Shown here piece by piece: positions 33,433 to 42,640 of a stretch of 64,000 nt of DNA; within the stretch, counting starts at the first letter, position 1; the number at the start of each line of letters is the position of its first letter. The position numbers were made by a program, and so were the translations under genes. The DNA is from Flaviflagellibacter deserti (GTDB lineage: Bacteria > Pseudomonadota > Alphaproteobacteria > Rhizobiales > Methylopilaceae): positions 1,054,001-1,118,000 of the forward strand of contig NZ_JBHSJF010000006.1 of assembly GCF_042652085.1 (NCBI RefSeq), written 5' to 3'. The notes below the pieces were generated by a model. It ran no database searches, was not told the origin of the DNA, and saw only the letters and a list, made by a program, of their open reading frames with translations.

Positions 33433-33975
33433 TCAATTTGCCACTCCGACCTTTCGAAGCGCATCGCGAAGCGTCGATTCGGAGGTGACGCTCTTCGCGT
33501 ATGATGCGTACGCCGACTGGCACCAGGCCTGGCTAAACTTCAGATCGTCGACGGCCTGCTGGAGCCTGCTCAGCGCGGCCGTACTTTCCACGAAGGCAGC
33601 GTTCAGATCGTCGGCTCCAAGGCGCGCGACGAGCGTATTCGCCAGCGCGTGGCTTGCGAAATCGACCTCGATCTGCGCGTCCCGGAGCGCCTGATAGGCA
33701 TTCTCCAGACCGTGTTCGGCGGAGACGAGGACCTCTGACGTTTGCTCCAACATCTTGGTTGCAAGGCGCAAATCGCGCGCGCCCCGCTCGATGCCATCGA
33801 TCGGGCTCGGTCCGCCCCCCGATGTAGGCATTGTTGGTTCGACAGTTTGCGCAGTCAGTTTGAGCAACGCTTCCAGGCTCGGCCGGTCTTCCGCCTCGTG
33901 GTTGACCGACCCCTGGATATCGCGAAACAGCGCTTCATCGTCGATCTGAGGACCATCAATTCGTACAACAGACAT
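33433..33975 (-). CDS. Uncharacterised helical protein
   Basis: A 180-residue soluble protein with no signal peptide or membrane segment and no recognised family. The first ~65 residues are mixed and contain a Pro/Gly linker (PTMPTSGGGPSP). The remaining ~115 are almost entirely predicted alpha-helical with heptad-like spacing (ARDLRLATKMLEQTSEVLVSAEHGLENAY and RLQQAVDDLKFSQAWC), suggesting a coiled-coil bundle. It has a single Cys. GGGAGGC sits at good distance before ATG 33975, supporting real translation. It is the first gene of a possible pair with the BA14K-like gene, facing a 349-bp gene-free region with a palindrome. Confidence 0.55.
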   Translation of the reverse strand: MSVVRIDGPQIDDEALFRDIQGSVNHEAEDRPSLEALLKLTAQTVEPTMPTSGGGPSPIDGIERGARDLRLATKMLEQTSEVLVSAEHGLENAYQALRDAQIEVDFASHALANTLVARLGADDLNAAFVESTAALSRLQQAVDDLKFSQAWCQSAYASYAKSVTSESTLRDALRKVGVAN

Positions 33976-34324
33976 AGACGCCTCCCCGTAAGACCATGCG
34001 ACCTTACAGTCGAAATATGCCGCCGCAACTTTGAGTTGACTATATAGTTAAGTCTGGATCGGCGCAAATAATCATAAAACCGGATTGATCGTGCATAGAA
34101 GGCGGCTTCCTTTGATGCTGCCCGTCCGCTTCTGAATGCCTGATATTCTGGTGTTCGTTCTAAGGATTATTTTTGTCGAATGTAGTCGCCGCCCCGATAC
34201 TGAAATCCTGACTCCAGCGGTACGGCCTCAAGGCCGCGAAACCTCGGAACTGCATGCTGTGAAGCGGCATTTAGTTTCTGAGAAATGAAGTCCCGCGACG
34301 CGGGTACTTACGGAGAATGAGGCA
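33976..34324. other. 349-bp gene-free region with an operator-like palindrome
   Basis: No credible coding frame is seen on either strand. Base composition is clearly more A+T rich than the surroundings around 34020-34180. Contents: a 20-bp imperfect palindrome at 34034-34053, and a GGAAC (34247-34251) followed 17 bases later by CATTT, a weak EcfG-promoter lookalike for the small gene at 34325. A short CCCGC/GCGGG hairpin is near 34302-34314. Promoters of the two divergent genes must lie here. Confidence 0.6.
34034..34053. promoter_or_regulatory. MarR-like operator palindrome
   Basis: A 20-bp dyad with 16 of 20 symmetric positions and a perfect core ACTATATAGT. The size and A+T-rich centre resemble sites for winged-helix regulators such as the MarR family. 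It lies 58 bp upstream of the start at 33975. No such regulator is encoded nearby, so any control is in trans. Confidence 0.4.
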
Positions 34325-34537
34325 ATGAGACATGGATTGATCGCCGGCATCGCCGCGATCGCGATCGCCCTGGCCATGGGCGCGTTGCTTGCGACTTGGG
34401 ACGGCGGATCCGGCCCGAACAGCGCCGGCCTCTCCACGCGCGAACCGATGCAGGAAGGCCGTGCGGCGACGACCACGGATCCTAACGGTCCCATGAGGCC
34501 AAACCACAACGAGCCAGCTACTCCCACGCCGCGTTGA
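34325..34537 (+). CDS. Small membrane-anchored protein of unknown function
   Basis: A 70-residue protein: one N-terminal hydrophobic helix (4-24, LIAGIAAIAIALAMGALLAT) and a polar tail rich in Pro, Asn and Thr. It could be a signal-anchored periplasmic peptide. Support: GGAG and GAGG before the ATG, and a strong hairpin terminator 41 bases after the stop. Similar short anchor-plus-polar-tail proteins are common in Hyphomicrobiales and uncharacterised. A weak EcfG-like promoter (GGAAC, then CATTT after 17 bases) lies upstream. Confidence 0.55.
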   Translation: MRHGLIAGIAAIAIALAMGALLATWDGGSGPNSAGLSTREPMQEGRAATTTDPNGPMRPNHNEPATPTPR

Positions 34538-34578
34538 TTGATCCCGCTTGTGGGCTGACGAGCCGCACCGTACACGAG

Positions 34579-34611
34579 GCGCTCGGTCATCCTGACCGGG
34601 CGCTTTTCTTT
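34579..34611 (+). terminator. Rho-independent terminator abutting the thiX start codon
   Basis: An 11-bp stem with one T-G pair (34579-34589 with 34593-34603) and a 3-base loop, followed by TTTTCTTT. It ends the small upstream gene, but lies only six bases before the thiX ATG at 34618, so thiX transcripts must read through it or start at it. Confidence 0.75.
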
Positions 34612-34617
34612 GTGCGA

Positions 34618-35382
34618 ATGAATTTCAACCCTGCAGCAGCTTTGCGTGGCCTGATCACGGCGATCGTTCTGATCGCCATCTGGTATGCGGCCGTGCGACT
34701 GTTCGCGCCCCCACCGTTCATCCTGCCCGGACCGGAACGCGTCTTCGCCACGTTGATCTCTGACTGGCGTTACCTCCTCGGGCAAGCCTCGGTCACTCTT
34801 GCCGAAATCGTCCTCGGCCTGATCGTCGGCACGTTCATCGGCGTCGGAATGGCCTTGCTGGTCGCCACATCCGGCTTCGCCCGCCGCTGGGTGTTGCCGC
34901 TTTTGATCTTCTCGCAGGCGCTGCCGGTCTTCGCGATCGCGCCGCTCCTCGTCGTGTGGTTCGGTTTCGGGCTCGCCTCGAAGATCGTGATGACGACGAT
35001 CATCATCTTCTTCCCGATCACCTCGGCCTTTCAGGACGGCCTTCGCCGCACCGATCAAGGCCTGCTCGATCTCGCCCGCCTCAACGGCGCATCGCGCCTA
35101 ACCACGTTGCGACTCATTCGCGTGCCCGCCGCCCTGCCCGCTTTGGCCTCCGGCCTGCGCGTCGCGGCGGCCGCCGCGCCGATAGGAGCCGTTGTGGGAG
35201 AATGGGTTGGCGCATCCGCCGGTCTTGGTTATGTGATGCTCTACGCCAATGCCCGCGCCCAGATCGACGTGATGTTCGCAGCCCTGCTCATCCTCGGCCT
35301 GGTCGCGGCGTTTCTCTGGTTCGCGGTCGATGCCCTCCTGGCGCGGCTGATCCCCTGGTCCGAACAACGCCGTCCGTCCTGA
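34618..35382 (+). CDS. thiX: ABC transporter permease, ThiX-like (pyrimidine precursor of thiamine)
   Basis: A 254-residue permease of the SsuC/TauC/ThiX class with six membrane helices. The ATPase-contact EAA-like loop is visible as DGLRRTDQGLLDLARLNGASRLTTLRLIRVPAALP. The gene 19 bp downstream encodes a ThiY-like binding protein, which sets the likely substrate: formyl-aminopyrimidine or HMP salvaged for thiamine. No ATPase gene (thiZ) is present in the block. ATG 34618 starts the family-like N-terminus but has no Shine-Dalgarno, and a terminator hairpin ends right before it; the frame is open back to 34534. The exact start is therefore unsure. Confidence 0.78.
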   Translation: MNFNPAAALRGLITAIVLIAIWYAAVRLFAPPPFILPGPERVFATLISDWRYLLGQASVTLAEIVLGLIVGTFIGVGMALLVATSGFARRWVLPLLIFSQALPVFAIAPLLVVWFGFGLASKIVMTTIIIFFPITSAFQDGLRRTDQGLLDLARLNGASRLTTLRLIRVPAALPALASGLRVAAAAAPIGAVVGEWVGASAGLGYVMLYANARAQIDVMFAALLILGLVAAFLWFAVDALLARLIPWSEQRRPS

Positions 35383-35401
35383 CGGCTTCGCGGAGTACTC
35401 G

Positions 35402-36337
35402 ATGTTGCGTTTCGCCGCCGCCCTGGTCGCTCTCGGCCTGTCGCTGACGCCCGCCGCCGCGCAGGACAAGCTGACTATCCTGCTCGACTGGTTCGCCAAT
35501 CCAGACCACGCGCCGCTGGTCGTTGCGAAGGAAGGCGGCTTCTTCGCCAAGCATGGCCTCGAGGTCGAGCTGATCGAACCAGCTGATCCGAACGCGCCGC
35601 CGAAGCTCGTCGCCGCCAGGCAAGGCGACATCGCGGTCACTTACCAGCCGAACCTCTATCTCCAGATCGAGGAAGGCTTGCCGCTGAAGCGCATCGGAGC
35701 ACTCGTCGACACCCCTCTGAACTGCCTGATGGTCAAGGAAGACGGCCCGATCAAGTCGATCAAGGATCTCAAAGGCAAAAAGATCGGCTATTCGATCTCG
35801 GGCTTCGAGGACGCGCTTCTCGGCGTCATGCTGGAGAACAACGGCCTCTCGGCAAAGGACGTCGAGATGGTCAACGTCAACTTCTCGCTGACGCCTGCCG
35901 TTCTCGCCGATCAGGTCGACGGCGTCGTCGGGGCCTTTCGCAATTTCGAGCTGACGCAGATGCGCATCGCAGGCGGCAAGGGCCTCGCCTTCTACCCGGA
36001 AGAGAACGGCGTGCCGCTCTATGATGAGCTGATCTACGTCGTGCATTCCGATGCCGTCGGCGATCCGCGCATGAAGAAGTTCATGCACGCGGTGCAGGAA
36101 GCGACGATCTTCCTGATCAATCATCCGGACGACAGCTGGAAGCTCTTCCTGAAGGCCTATCCGAAGCTTGACGACGCCCTGAACCGCGCTGCCTGGGTGG
36201 ACACCCTCCGCCGCTTCGCCAAATCGCCGGCCACGCTCGATCGCGCCCGCTACGACGCCTTCGGCAAGTTCATGAAGGATCGCGGGCTGATCAAATCGGT
36301 TCCCGCGCTCGACACCTACACAGCCGAAATCCACTGA
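35402..36337 (+). CDS. thiY: ThiY-like periplasmic pyrimidine-precursor binding protein
   Basis: A 311-residue NMT1/THI5-like solute-binding protein. Signal peptide 1-20 (LSLTPAAAQ). Family blocks are LLDWFANPDHAPLVVAKEGGFF, PADPNAPPKLVAARQGDIAV, TYQPNLYLQIEEGLPL and GYSISGFEDALLG. These match bacterial ThiY proteins that bind N-formyl-4-amino-5-aminomethyl-2-methylpyrimidine for thiamine salvage. CGGAG lies six bases before ATG 35402. It follows thiX by 19 bp and precedes pcaD by nine bp. A taurine/sulfonate or nitrate specificity is less likely because of the DWFxNPDHAP motif. Confidence 0.8.
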   Translation: MLRFAAALVALGLSLTPAAAQDKLTILLDWFANPDHAPLVVAKEGGFFAKHGLEVELIEPADPNAPPKLVAARQGDIAVTYQPNLYLQIEEGLPLKRIGALVDTPLNCLMVKEDGPIKSIKDLKGKKIGYSISGFEDALLGVMLENNGLSAKDVEMVNVNFSLTPAVLADQVDGVVGAFRNFELTQMRIAGGKGLAFYPEENGVPLYDELIYVVHSDAVGDPRMKKFMHAVQEATIFLINHPDDSWKLFLKAYPKLDDALNRAAWVDTLRRFAKSPATLDRARYDAFGKFMKDRGLIKSVPALDTYTAEIH

Positions 36338-36346
36338 GGTCCGATA

Positions 36347-37123
36347 ATGGCATTCGCTGAAAACGACGGCGTCCGCCTCTTCTACACCGTCGACGGTCCG
36401 GCCGACGCTCCGGCCCTGATGCTCTCGAACTCGATGGGCACGACGTACCGGATGTGGGAGCCCCAGCTTTCCGACTTCGCCGAGCGCTTCCGCGTCATCC
36501 GCTACGACCGTCGCGGCCATGGCCAGTCGGACTCGCCGCCGTCACCCTATTCGCTCGAACAGCTCGGCGCCGACGCGCTTGCAATCATGGATGCAGCCGG
36601 CGTCGGCCGGGTGAACTGGCTCGGCCTGTCGATGGGCGGCATGGTCGGCATGTGGCTCGCCACCAATCATCCGGATCGTATCGAGAAGCTGATCCTCTCG
36701 AGCGCCGCCACCTTCATGGGTCCGCCGGAACTGTGGGACGGCCGCATCAAGACCGCGCAGAGTCGCGGCATGGAAGTGCTCGCGGCACCGACCATGCAGC
36801 GCTGGTTCACGCCGGACTTCCTGAAGAACAGCGGCGACAAGGTCGGCGAGATCCGTGAGCAGTTCCTGCAGACGACGGTCGACGGCTTCTCGGGCTCGTG
36901 CTCCGCCATGCGCGACATGGACCAGCGCGAGACCATCCGCGCCATCACGGCGCCGACCCTGGTCGTGGTCGGAGCCGAGGACCAGGGCACGACGCCCGCT
37001 GAGGCAGCCTTCATCGTCAGCCGCATCCCGAACGCGAAGGGCGTCATTCTGCGCGGCTCGCACATCATCAATGTCGAGGCGCCCGAGGCGTTTTTGACCG
37101 CTGTGCTGGATTTTCTCGGCTAG
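36347..37123 (+). CDS. pcaD: 3-oxoadipate enol-lactonase (PcaD-like alpha/beta hydrolase)
   Basis: A 258-residue alpha/beta hydrolase that would open 3-oxoadipate enol-lactone in the beta-ketoadipate pathway. The triad is Ser95 (GLSMGG), Asp212 (GAEDQGT) and His239 (GSHIINVEAP). The opening ENDGVRLFYTVDGP and the SNSMGTTYRMWEPQ block are typical of PcaD. No other pca genes are nearby, and it sits nine bp after thiY, so a general lactonase role is also possible. The last 56 bp overlap the 3' end of the convergent LysR gene. Confidence 0.78.
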   Translation: MAFAENDGVRLFYTVDGPADAPALMLSNSMGTTYRMWEPQLSDFAERFRVIRYDRRGHGQSDSPPSPYSLEQLGADALAIMDAAGVGRVNWLGLSMGGMVGMWLATNHPDRIEKLILSSAATFMGPPELWDGRIKTAQSRGMEVLAAPTMQRWFTPDFLKNSGDKVGEIREQFLQTTVDGFSGSCSAMRDMDQRETIRAITAPTLVVVGAEDQGTTPAEAAFIVSRIPNAKGVILRGSHIINVEAPEAFLTAVLDFLG

Positions 37124-38000
37124 GCTTCGGGATCAGGGCCTCGAGCGCCCTGGCGGCCTTCGTGCGGTAGCGTTCCTTGTGCCAGAGCATCCAGAACATG
37201 CGGGCGGGCAGATCAATGCCCGCTCTGGCCAGCCGTCCTGCCTCCAGATCGTTCGCGGCGACCATCTCGGACATCACGCCGGCCAATTTCCCGGCCTGCA
37301 CGGCGGCCCGTACCGCCTCGTTCGACGGCAGCGAGAGCGAGACATCGAGTTCCTGGCGCGGGATGCCTATCGCTTCCAGGGCGTCCTCGAACAGCGCCCT
37401 TGTGCCTGACCCCTGCTCGCGCATGACCCAGCGCCCATGTCGGAGATCGTCAGGCTTGAGTAGCCGCCCGTCCGCCCAGTGGTGATCCGGCGAAACGACG
37501 ACGATCAGTTGGTCCGACGCGACGGATTTCATCGCGAGCACCGGCTCGTCCACGTCGCCTTCGACGAAGCCGACATCGGCCGAACCCTCAACGACCGCGC
37601 GAACGGCCTCCGTCGTATTGCCGACAGCCAGACTGACATAGACCCCCGGATAGGCATCGTGGAACCGGACGAGCAGTTCCGGCACCCAATAGCTGGCAAT
37701 GGTCTGGCTGGCGTGAACCGCGAGGCGTCCGCGCTTCATTCCGCCGAGCTCGGCAAGCGCCAGTTCCGCGCTCTGTGCCTGCGCGAGGGTCGCCTTCGCC
37801 GCCGGAAGAAACACCCTCCCTGCTTCCGCCAGTTCTATGCGCCGCCCGACGCGATGAAACAGTTCGGCCCCATGCCGTTCCTCGAGCGCGCGGATGGCAT
37901 GGCTGACAGCAGACGGCGTCATGTTCAAAGCCTCGGCAGCGCCGGTCAAGTGCTCCCGATCGGCGACGGCGATGAAGATGCGGAGCTGATCCAGGGTCAT
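37068..38000 (-). CDS. LysR-family transcriptional regulator (next to YeiH)
   Basis: A 310-residue LysR-type regulator: winged helix-turn-helix at about 1-60 (TLDQLRIFIAVADREHLTGAAEALNMTPSAVSHAIRALE) and a periplasmic-binding-like effector domain. It is divergent from a YeiH-family gene; LysR/YeiH pairs (YeiE or CysB-like) are common and the regulator normally controls its neighbour. The frame is open to 38081, but ATG 38000 is the normal start, abutting a 7-bp dyad that may be its own operator. The basic C-terminal tail (RENPAQRSKTPRAPRH) is atypical and antisense to the pcaD 3' end. Confidence 0.88.
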   Translation of the reverse strand: MTLDQLRIFIAVADREHLTGAAEALNMTPSAVSHAIRALEERHGAELFHRVGRRIELAEAGRVFLPAAKATLAQAQSAELALAELGGMKRGRLAVHASQTIASYWVPELLVRFHDAYPGVYVSLAVGNTTEAVRAVVEGSADVGFVEGDVDEPVLAMKSVASDQLIVVVSPDHHWADGRLLKPDDLRHGRWVMREQGSGTRALFEDALEAIGIPRQELDVSLSLPSNEAVRAAVQAGKLAGVMSEMVAANDLEAGRLARAGIDLPARMFWMLWHKERYRTKAARALEALIPKPSRENPAQRSKTPRAPRH

Positions 38001-38019
38001 CGTTCGATTTTTTCGAACG
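38001..38019. promoter_or_regulatory. Inverted repeat at the LysR start codon
   Basis: CGTTCGA and TCGAACG flank a T5 spacer, a perfect 7-bp dyad that touches the LysR start codon. Position suggests an autoregulatory operator within the LysR/YeiH divergent region. Confidence 0.45.
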
Positions 38020-38053
38020 GAATATACGATATTTGTCGATGGATTGAACAGAG

Positions 38054-39106
38054 ATGCCATTCCACATTCTCGGAATGGCAATAGCGGATCATGCGTCGGA
38101 CGTTCGAACCGGCACCGGCAACGCCCTTCCCGGGCTCATTCTGTGCGTGGCGGTCGCGTGCGCTGCCGCGATGTTGTCTGCGATCGAGACCGCTATTCTG
38201 GGGCGGGCCTGGCTCGACGCGCTGCCTGTCGCGATCATCCTCGGTGTCGTGATCCGCAGTTCAATTCGCCTCGGCCGACGCTTCGACCGTGGCATCTGCA
38301 TTTCGTCGAAGACCGTCCTTGAGATCGCGGTTGTGCTGCTCGGTGCCTCGATCGATCCCGCTGCAGCGCTCGCGGCGGGCCCGATGCTTCTACTCGGCAT
38401 CGTGCTGGTAGTCGGACTGTCGATACCGCTGAGCTACGGCGTCGGGAGACTGCTGGGCCTGAAGAGCACGCTTGCTATGCTGATCGCCTGCGGGAATTCG
38501 ATCTGCGGCAATTCCGCGATTGCAGCGACCGCTCCGGTCATCCACGCCGAAGGCCGAGACGTTGCCTGTTCGATAGCCTTCACCGCCATTTTGGGCGTCG
38601 CCGGGGTTCTGTTGCTTCCGCTGCTCGTCCCTGCGCTCGGCTGGTCCGCGAACCAGTACGGCGTCTTCGCCGGTCTGACCGTCTACGCCGTTCCGCAGGT
38701 TCTCGCCGCGACGGCTCCGGTCTCTGCCGCGAGCTTGCAGATCGGCACCCTGGTCAAACTGGTCCGCGTCCTGATGCTCGGCCCGGTCATCGCGACGCTT
38801 GGCCTGCTATACCGAGAGAAGGAACAGCGCCGACCGGACCTCGCGCATTTGCTGCCGTGGTTCATCGCCGGATTCCTGGTGATGTTGGCCGCGCGGTCCT
38901 TCGGTTTCATTCCCGAGGGCGCGCTGCCGGTCCTGTCGGGCATCTCCTCGGCACTCGCCGTCATTTCGATGGCCGGGCTCGGACTGAGCGCTGATATCCG
39001 ATCGCTGACGCGCGTAGGCGGCCGCGTACTGGCCGCCGCTATCCTGTCCTTGGGAATTATCGGCGTGCTGAGCTACGGGCTGATCGTGCTGCTCGGCATC
39101 GACTGA
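38054..39106 (+). CDS. YeiH-family (UPF0324) putative membrane exporter
   Basis: A 350-residue integral membrane protein of the YeiH/UPF0324 family, with about ten helices. Signature blocks are LEIAVVLLGASID, LIACGNSICGNSAIAATAPVI and GLTVYAVPQVLAATAPVS. Members are often called putative sulfate or sulfur-compound exporters on the basis of association with CysB/YeiE-type regulators; activity is largely unproven. ATGs at 38054 and 38075 are both in frame. A perfect 9-bp inverted repeat (38055-38063 with 38072-38080) spans the two, so a hairpin could mask the second start. The stop is four bp from that of the convergent queH. Confidence 0.83.
   Translation: MPFHILGMAIADHASDVRTGTGNALPGLILCVAVACAAAMLSAIETAILGRAWLDALPVAIILGVVIRSSIRLGRRFDRGICISSKTVLEIAVVLLGASIDPAAALAAGPMLLLGIVLVVGLSIPLSYGVGRLLGLKSTLAMLIACGNSICGNSAIAATAPVIHAEGRDVACSIAFTAILGVAGVLLLPLLVPALGWSANQYGVFAGLTVYAVPQVLAATAPVSAASLQIGTLVKLVRVLMLGPVIATLGLLYREKEQRRPDLAHLLPWFIAGFLVMLAARSFGFIPEGALPVLSGISSALAVISMAGLGLSADIRSLTRVGGRVLAAAILSLGIIGVLSYGLIVLLGID
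38055..38080. promoter_or_regulatory. Inverted repeat spanning the YeiH start codons
   Basis: TGCCATTCC and GGAATGGCA, perfect 9-bp arms with an 8-base spacer, spanning both candidate starts. It could be a LysR binding site or a translation-controlling hairpin. Confidence 0.45.
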
Positions 39107-39110
39107 GCCG

Positions 39111-39791
39111 TTACTTGCCGCCCTGTCCGTCAGCATCCTTGCCGTAGTACATCACGCCGAGCTTGATAGGCTCGCGGCCGCGTTCGCGGCGGGAGATGTT
39201 GGTGTCTCTCAGAGAATAGACGCAGCCGCAATATTCCTGCTGGTAGAATTCTTCGCGCTTCGAGATCTCGATCATCCGCGAGGAGCCACCGCCCTTGCGC
39301 CAATTGTATTCCCAGTAGGTCAGGCCCTCGTAGCGCGCCGCCGCACGCCGGCCGCAGCCGTTGATCTGATTCATGTCCTTCCAGCGCGAGATACCGAGCG
39401 AGGACGTGATGACCGGAAAGCCGTTCTCGTGAGCGTAGAGCGCGGTCCGCTCGAAGCGCATGTCGAAGCACATCGTGCAGCGGGCGCCGCGTTCCGGCTC
39501 CCATTCCATGCCTTTGGCGCGAGCATACCAATTGTCCTTGTCATAATCGGCATCGACGAACGGAACATTATGCTTCTCGGCGAAGCGAATGTTCTCGTCC
39601 TTGCGCAGCAGATATTCGCGCTCGGGATGGATGTTCGGATTGTAGAAATAGATCGTGTAGTCGATCCCGGACGCGAGCATCGCCTCCATCACCTCGCCCG
39701 AGCACGGGGCGCAGCAGGAATGGAGAAGCACCTTCTTGGCGCCACCTGGCGTCTCAAGGACCGGGCGCTCGATGTCCAGGATGTCCGTCAT
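39111..39791 (-). CDS. queH: Epoxyqueuosine reductase QueH
   Basis: QueH (formerly DUF208) reduces epoxyqueuosine to queuosine in tRNA, replacing QueG. The 226-residue protein has the metal/FeS cysteine sets: Cys26-Cys27-Ala-Pro-Cys30 ([12 protein letters not shown]), Cys105-Thr-Met-Cys108 (RCTMCFDMR) and a C-terminal CGC within YCGCVYS. Blocks [12 protein letters not shown] and [15 protein letters not shown] are typical. The frame is open to 39893, but upstream sequence belongs to a palindromic repeat; ATG 39791 gives the family N-terminus and has no clear Shine-Dalgarno. No other queuosine genes are nearby. Confidence 0.9.
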   Translation of the reverse strand: MTDILDIERPVLETPGGAKKVLLHSCCAPCSGEVMEAMLASGIDYTIYFYNPNIHPEREYLLRKDENIRFAEKHNVPFVDADYDKDNWYARAKGMEWEPERGARCTMCFDMRFERTALYAHENGFPVITSSLGISRWKDMNQINGCGRRAAARYEGLTYWEYNWRKGGGSSRMIEISKREEFYQQEYCGCVYSLRDTNISRRERGREPIKLGVMYYGKDADGQGGK

Positions 39792-39845
39792 GGGCGCGGC
39801 ATAACACAATTGCCTTTGGAGCCCAACGGCTCGGCGCCACTTGTG

Positions 39846-39940
39846 TTCCGGGGCGACGCGAAGCGTCGAGCCCGGAATCCATACAAACCGCAAGCGCCGC
39901 GGAGTATGGATCCCGGACAGCGGCTTTGCCGCTTCCGGGA
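39846..39940. repeat. Dispersed palindromic repeat element, copy 2
   Basis: Two hairpins: TTCCGGG/CCCGGAA (39846-39852 with 39871-39877, inner arms CGACGC-gaa-GCGTCG) and TCCCGG/CCGGGA (39911-39916 with 39935-39940, inner arms AGCGGC-ttt-GCCGCT). Between them ATCCATAC and GTATGGAT form an 8-bp stem. The layout equals the element at 14047-14148. It lies between the pstB stop and the queH start, where phoU is often found in other genomes. Confidence 0.65.
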
Positions 39941-39950
39941 CATGGAATAA

Positions 39951-40786
<836 letters not shown>

Positions 40787-40790
<4 letters not shown>

Positions 40791-41626
40791 GACCCGCTCC
40801 GGGACGTGAGGATTCGTGCCGCGATGCTGAGGCTCAGCACGGCGAAGGTGATGAGAAGAGCGCCCGACCAGGCAAGCTGCTGCCAGCCCTCGTAGGGGCT
40901 GAGGGCGAACGAGAAGATGGTCGCCGGAAGGCTGGCCATCGGCGCATTGAGATTCGTGCTCCAGAACTGGTTGTTCAGCGAGGTGAACAGCAGCGGCGCC
41001 GTCTCGCCGGAGATACGGGCGATCGCGAGGAGAACGCCGGTGGTCATGCCCGCGCGGGCCGCGCGGTACGCGACCTTGCGGATGACCAGCCAGCGCGGCG
41101 CACCCAGGGCGGACGATGCTTCGCGAAGCTGGTTCGGCACCAGAAGCAGCATGTCTTCCGTCGTCCGGACGACGACCGGGATCACAATGACCGCGAGCGC
41201 GGCCGCGCCGGCAATCGCCGAGAAGTGCCCCATCGTGGCGACGAACAGCTCGTAGATGAACAGGCCGATGACAATGGACGGCGCCGACAGGAGAATGTCG
41301 TTGATGAAACGCACCACTGTCGTCAGCGTCGTGTGACGACCGTATTCGGCCATGTAGGTACCGGCCAGGATTCCGATCGGAGTACCGATCACCACGGCGA
41401 TCCCGGTCATGATCAGGCTGCCGACGATGGCGTTTGCGAGACCGCCGCCATTGCCCGGAGGCGGAGGCGTCGATTCCGTGAACACGGCAAGGCTCAGGCC
41501 GGCGAAGCCATTCCAGAGCAACGCCCCGAGGATCAGAACGAGCCAGCCGAGGCCGATGACGGCAGCCGCGAGCGACAGCGTCATGTAGATCTTGTTGCGG
41601 ACGCGACGTCCTGCGTAGAGGTCCAT
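40787..41626 (-). CDS. pstA: Phosphate ABC transporter permease PstA
   Basis: A 279-residue permease with six membrane helices. It has the typical [19 protein letters not shown] loop, the GTYMAEYG stretch and the EAA loop [29 protein letters not shown]. It pairs with PstC to form the phosphate channel. The stop overlaps the pstB ATG, and the start lies four bp after the pstC stop, so the operon is tightly coupled. Confidence 0.95.
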
Positions 41627-41630
41627 GGTC

Positions 41631-42614
41631 TCAGCCTCCCGACATCTTCTCGAGGCGCAGCAGCATCAGGCGCGCGCAGGCGAGAACGATGAATGTGATG
41701 ATGAAGAGGATCAGGCCGAGTGCGATCAGCGAGCTTGTATAGACGTCGCCGATAGCTTCGGTGAACTCGTTGGCGATCGTGGCCGAGATCGTCGTGCCGG
41801 GCTGCAACAGCGATTCCGAGATCCTGTGCGCGTTGCCGATGACGAAGGTGACCGCCATGGTCTCGCCGAGCGCGCGGCCGAGGCCAAGCATGATGCCGCC
41901 GACCACACCGATCCGCGTGTACGGAAGCACCACGTTCTTGACGACTTCCCAAGTGGTGCATCCGACGCCGTAGGCAGCTTCCTTGAGCACCGGCGGGACC
42001 GTCTCGAAGACGTCGCGGGTGATCGAGGTGATGAACGGCAGAACCATGATCGCCAGGATCAGGCTCGCGGTGAGAATGCCGATACCGTAGGGCGGGCCGG
42101 CGAAAAGGCTGGACAGGACCGGAATATGCTTGGTGGCGTTGATCAGCCAGGGCTGGAGCGTCTGCTGCAGGAACGGCGCGAAAACGAAGAAGCCCCAGAT
42201 GCCGTAGATGATCGATGGGATGCCGGCGAGAAGCTCGATAGCAATGCCGATCGGGCGGCGGAACATCGGGGGGCAGAGTTCGGTAAGGAAGATCGCGATG
42301 CCGATGCCCAGTGGCACGGCGATCAGCATGGCAATGAGCGATGTAACGATGGTGCCGTAGATCGGGGCGAGAGCGCCGAATTTTTCGGTGACCGGATTCC
42401 AGCTCTCCGTAGTCAGGAAGCCGAAGCCGAAGGCGCGAATTGCCGGCATCGAGCCCACGACAAGCGACATCATCACGCCGCCGAGGATCACCAGGACCAG
42501 GATCGCCGCGGCCTGCGTCGAGCGGTGAAACAGGACGTCCGCTAGCGTGAACCGGCGAAGCACTTTCTGCCGGTCGTCTCCCAAAGCCACGTCCGTCAAA
42601 CTGATCTCCGCCAT
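41631..42614 (-). CDS. pstC: Phosphate ABC transporter permease PstC
   Basis: A 327-residue permease with six membrane helices and an N-terminal cytoplasmic extension. The family blocks are [63 protein letters not shown] and the EAA loop [24 protein letters not shown]. Of two in-frame ATGs, 42614 has GGGGA at about six bases; 42626 abuts its AAGGG. A strong hairpin lies in the 66-bp gap between pstS and this gene. Confidence 0.95.
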   Translation of the reverse strand: MAEISLTDVALGDDRQKVLRRFTLADVLFHRSTQAAAILVLVILGGVMMSLVVGSMPAIRAFGFGFLTTESWNPVTEKFGALAPIYGTIVTSLIAMLIAVPLGIGIAIFLTELCPPMFRRPIGIAIELLAGIPSIIYGIWGFFVFAPFLQQTLQPWLINATKHIPVLSSLFAGPPYGIGILTASLILAIMVLPFITSITRDVFETVPPVLKEAAYGVGCTTWEVVKNVVLPYTRIGVVGGIMLGLGRALGETMAVTFVIGNAHRISESLLQPGTTISATIANEFTEAIGDVYTSSLIALGLILFIITFIVLACARLMLLRLEKMSGG

Positions 42615-42640
42615 TTCAATCCCCATCCCTTAAGCGGAAG

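Noticed and set aside
34261..34324. CTGAGA near 34276 upstream of thiXY as part of a TPP riboswitch
   Set aside because: The other conserved parts of the THI element (the GGGGxGCC side and the ACCTGAT-like arm) are missing, and a separate gene with its own terminator lies between this site and thiX.
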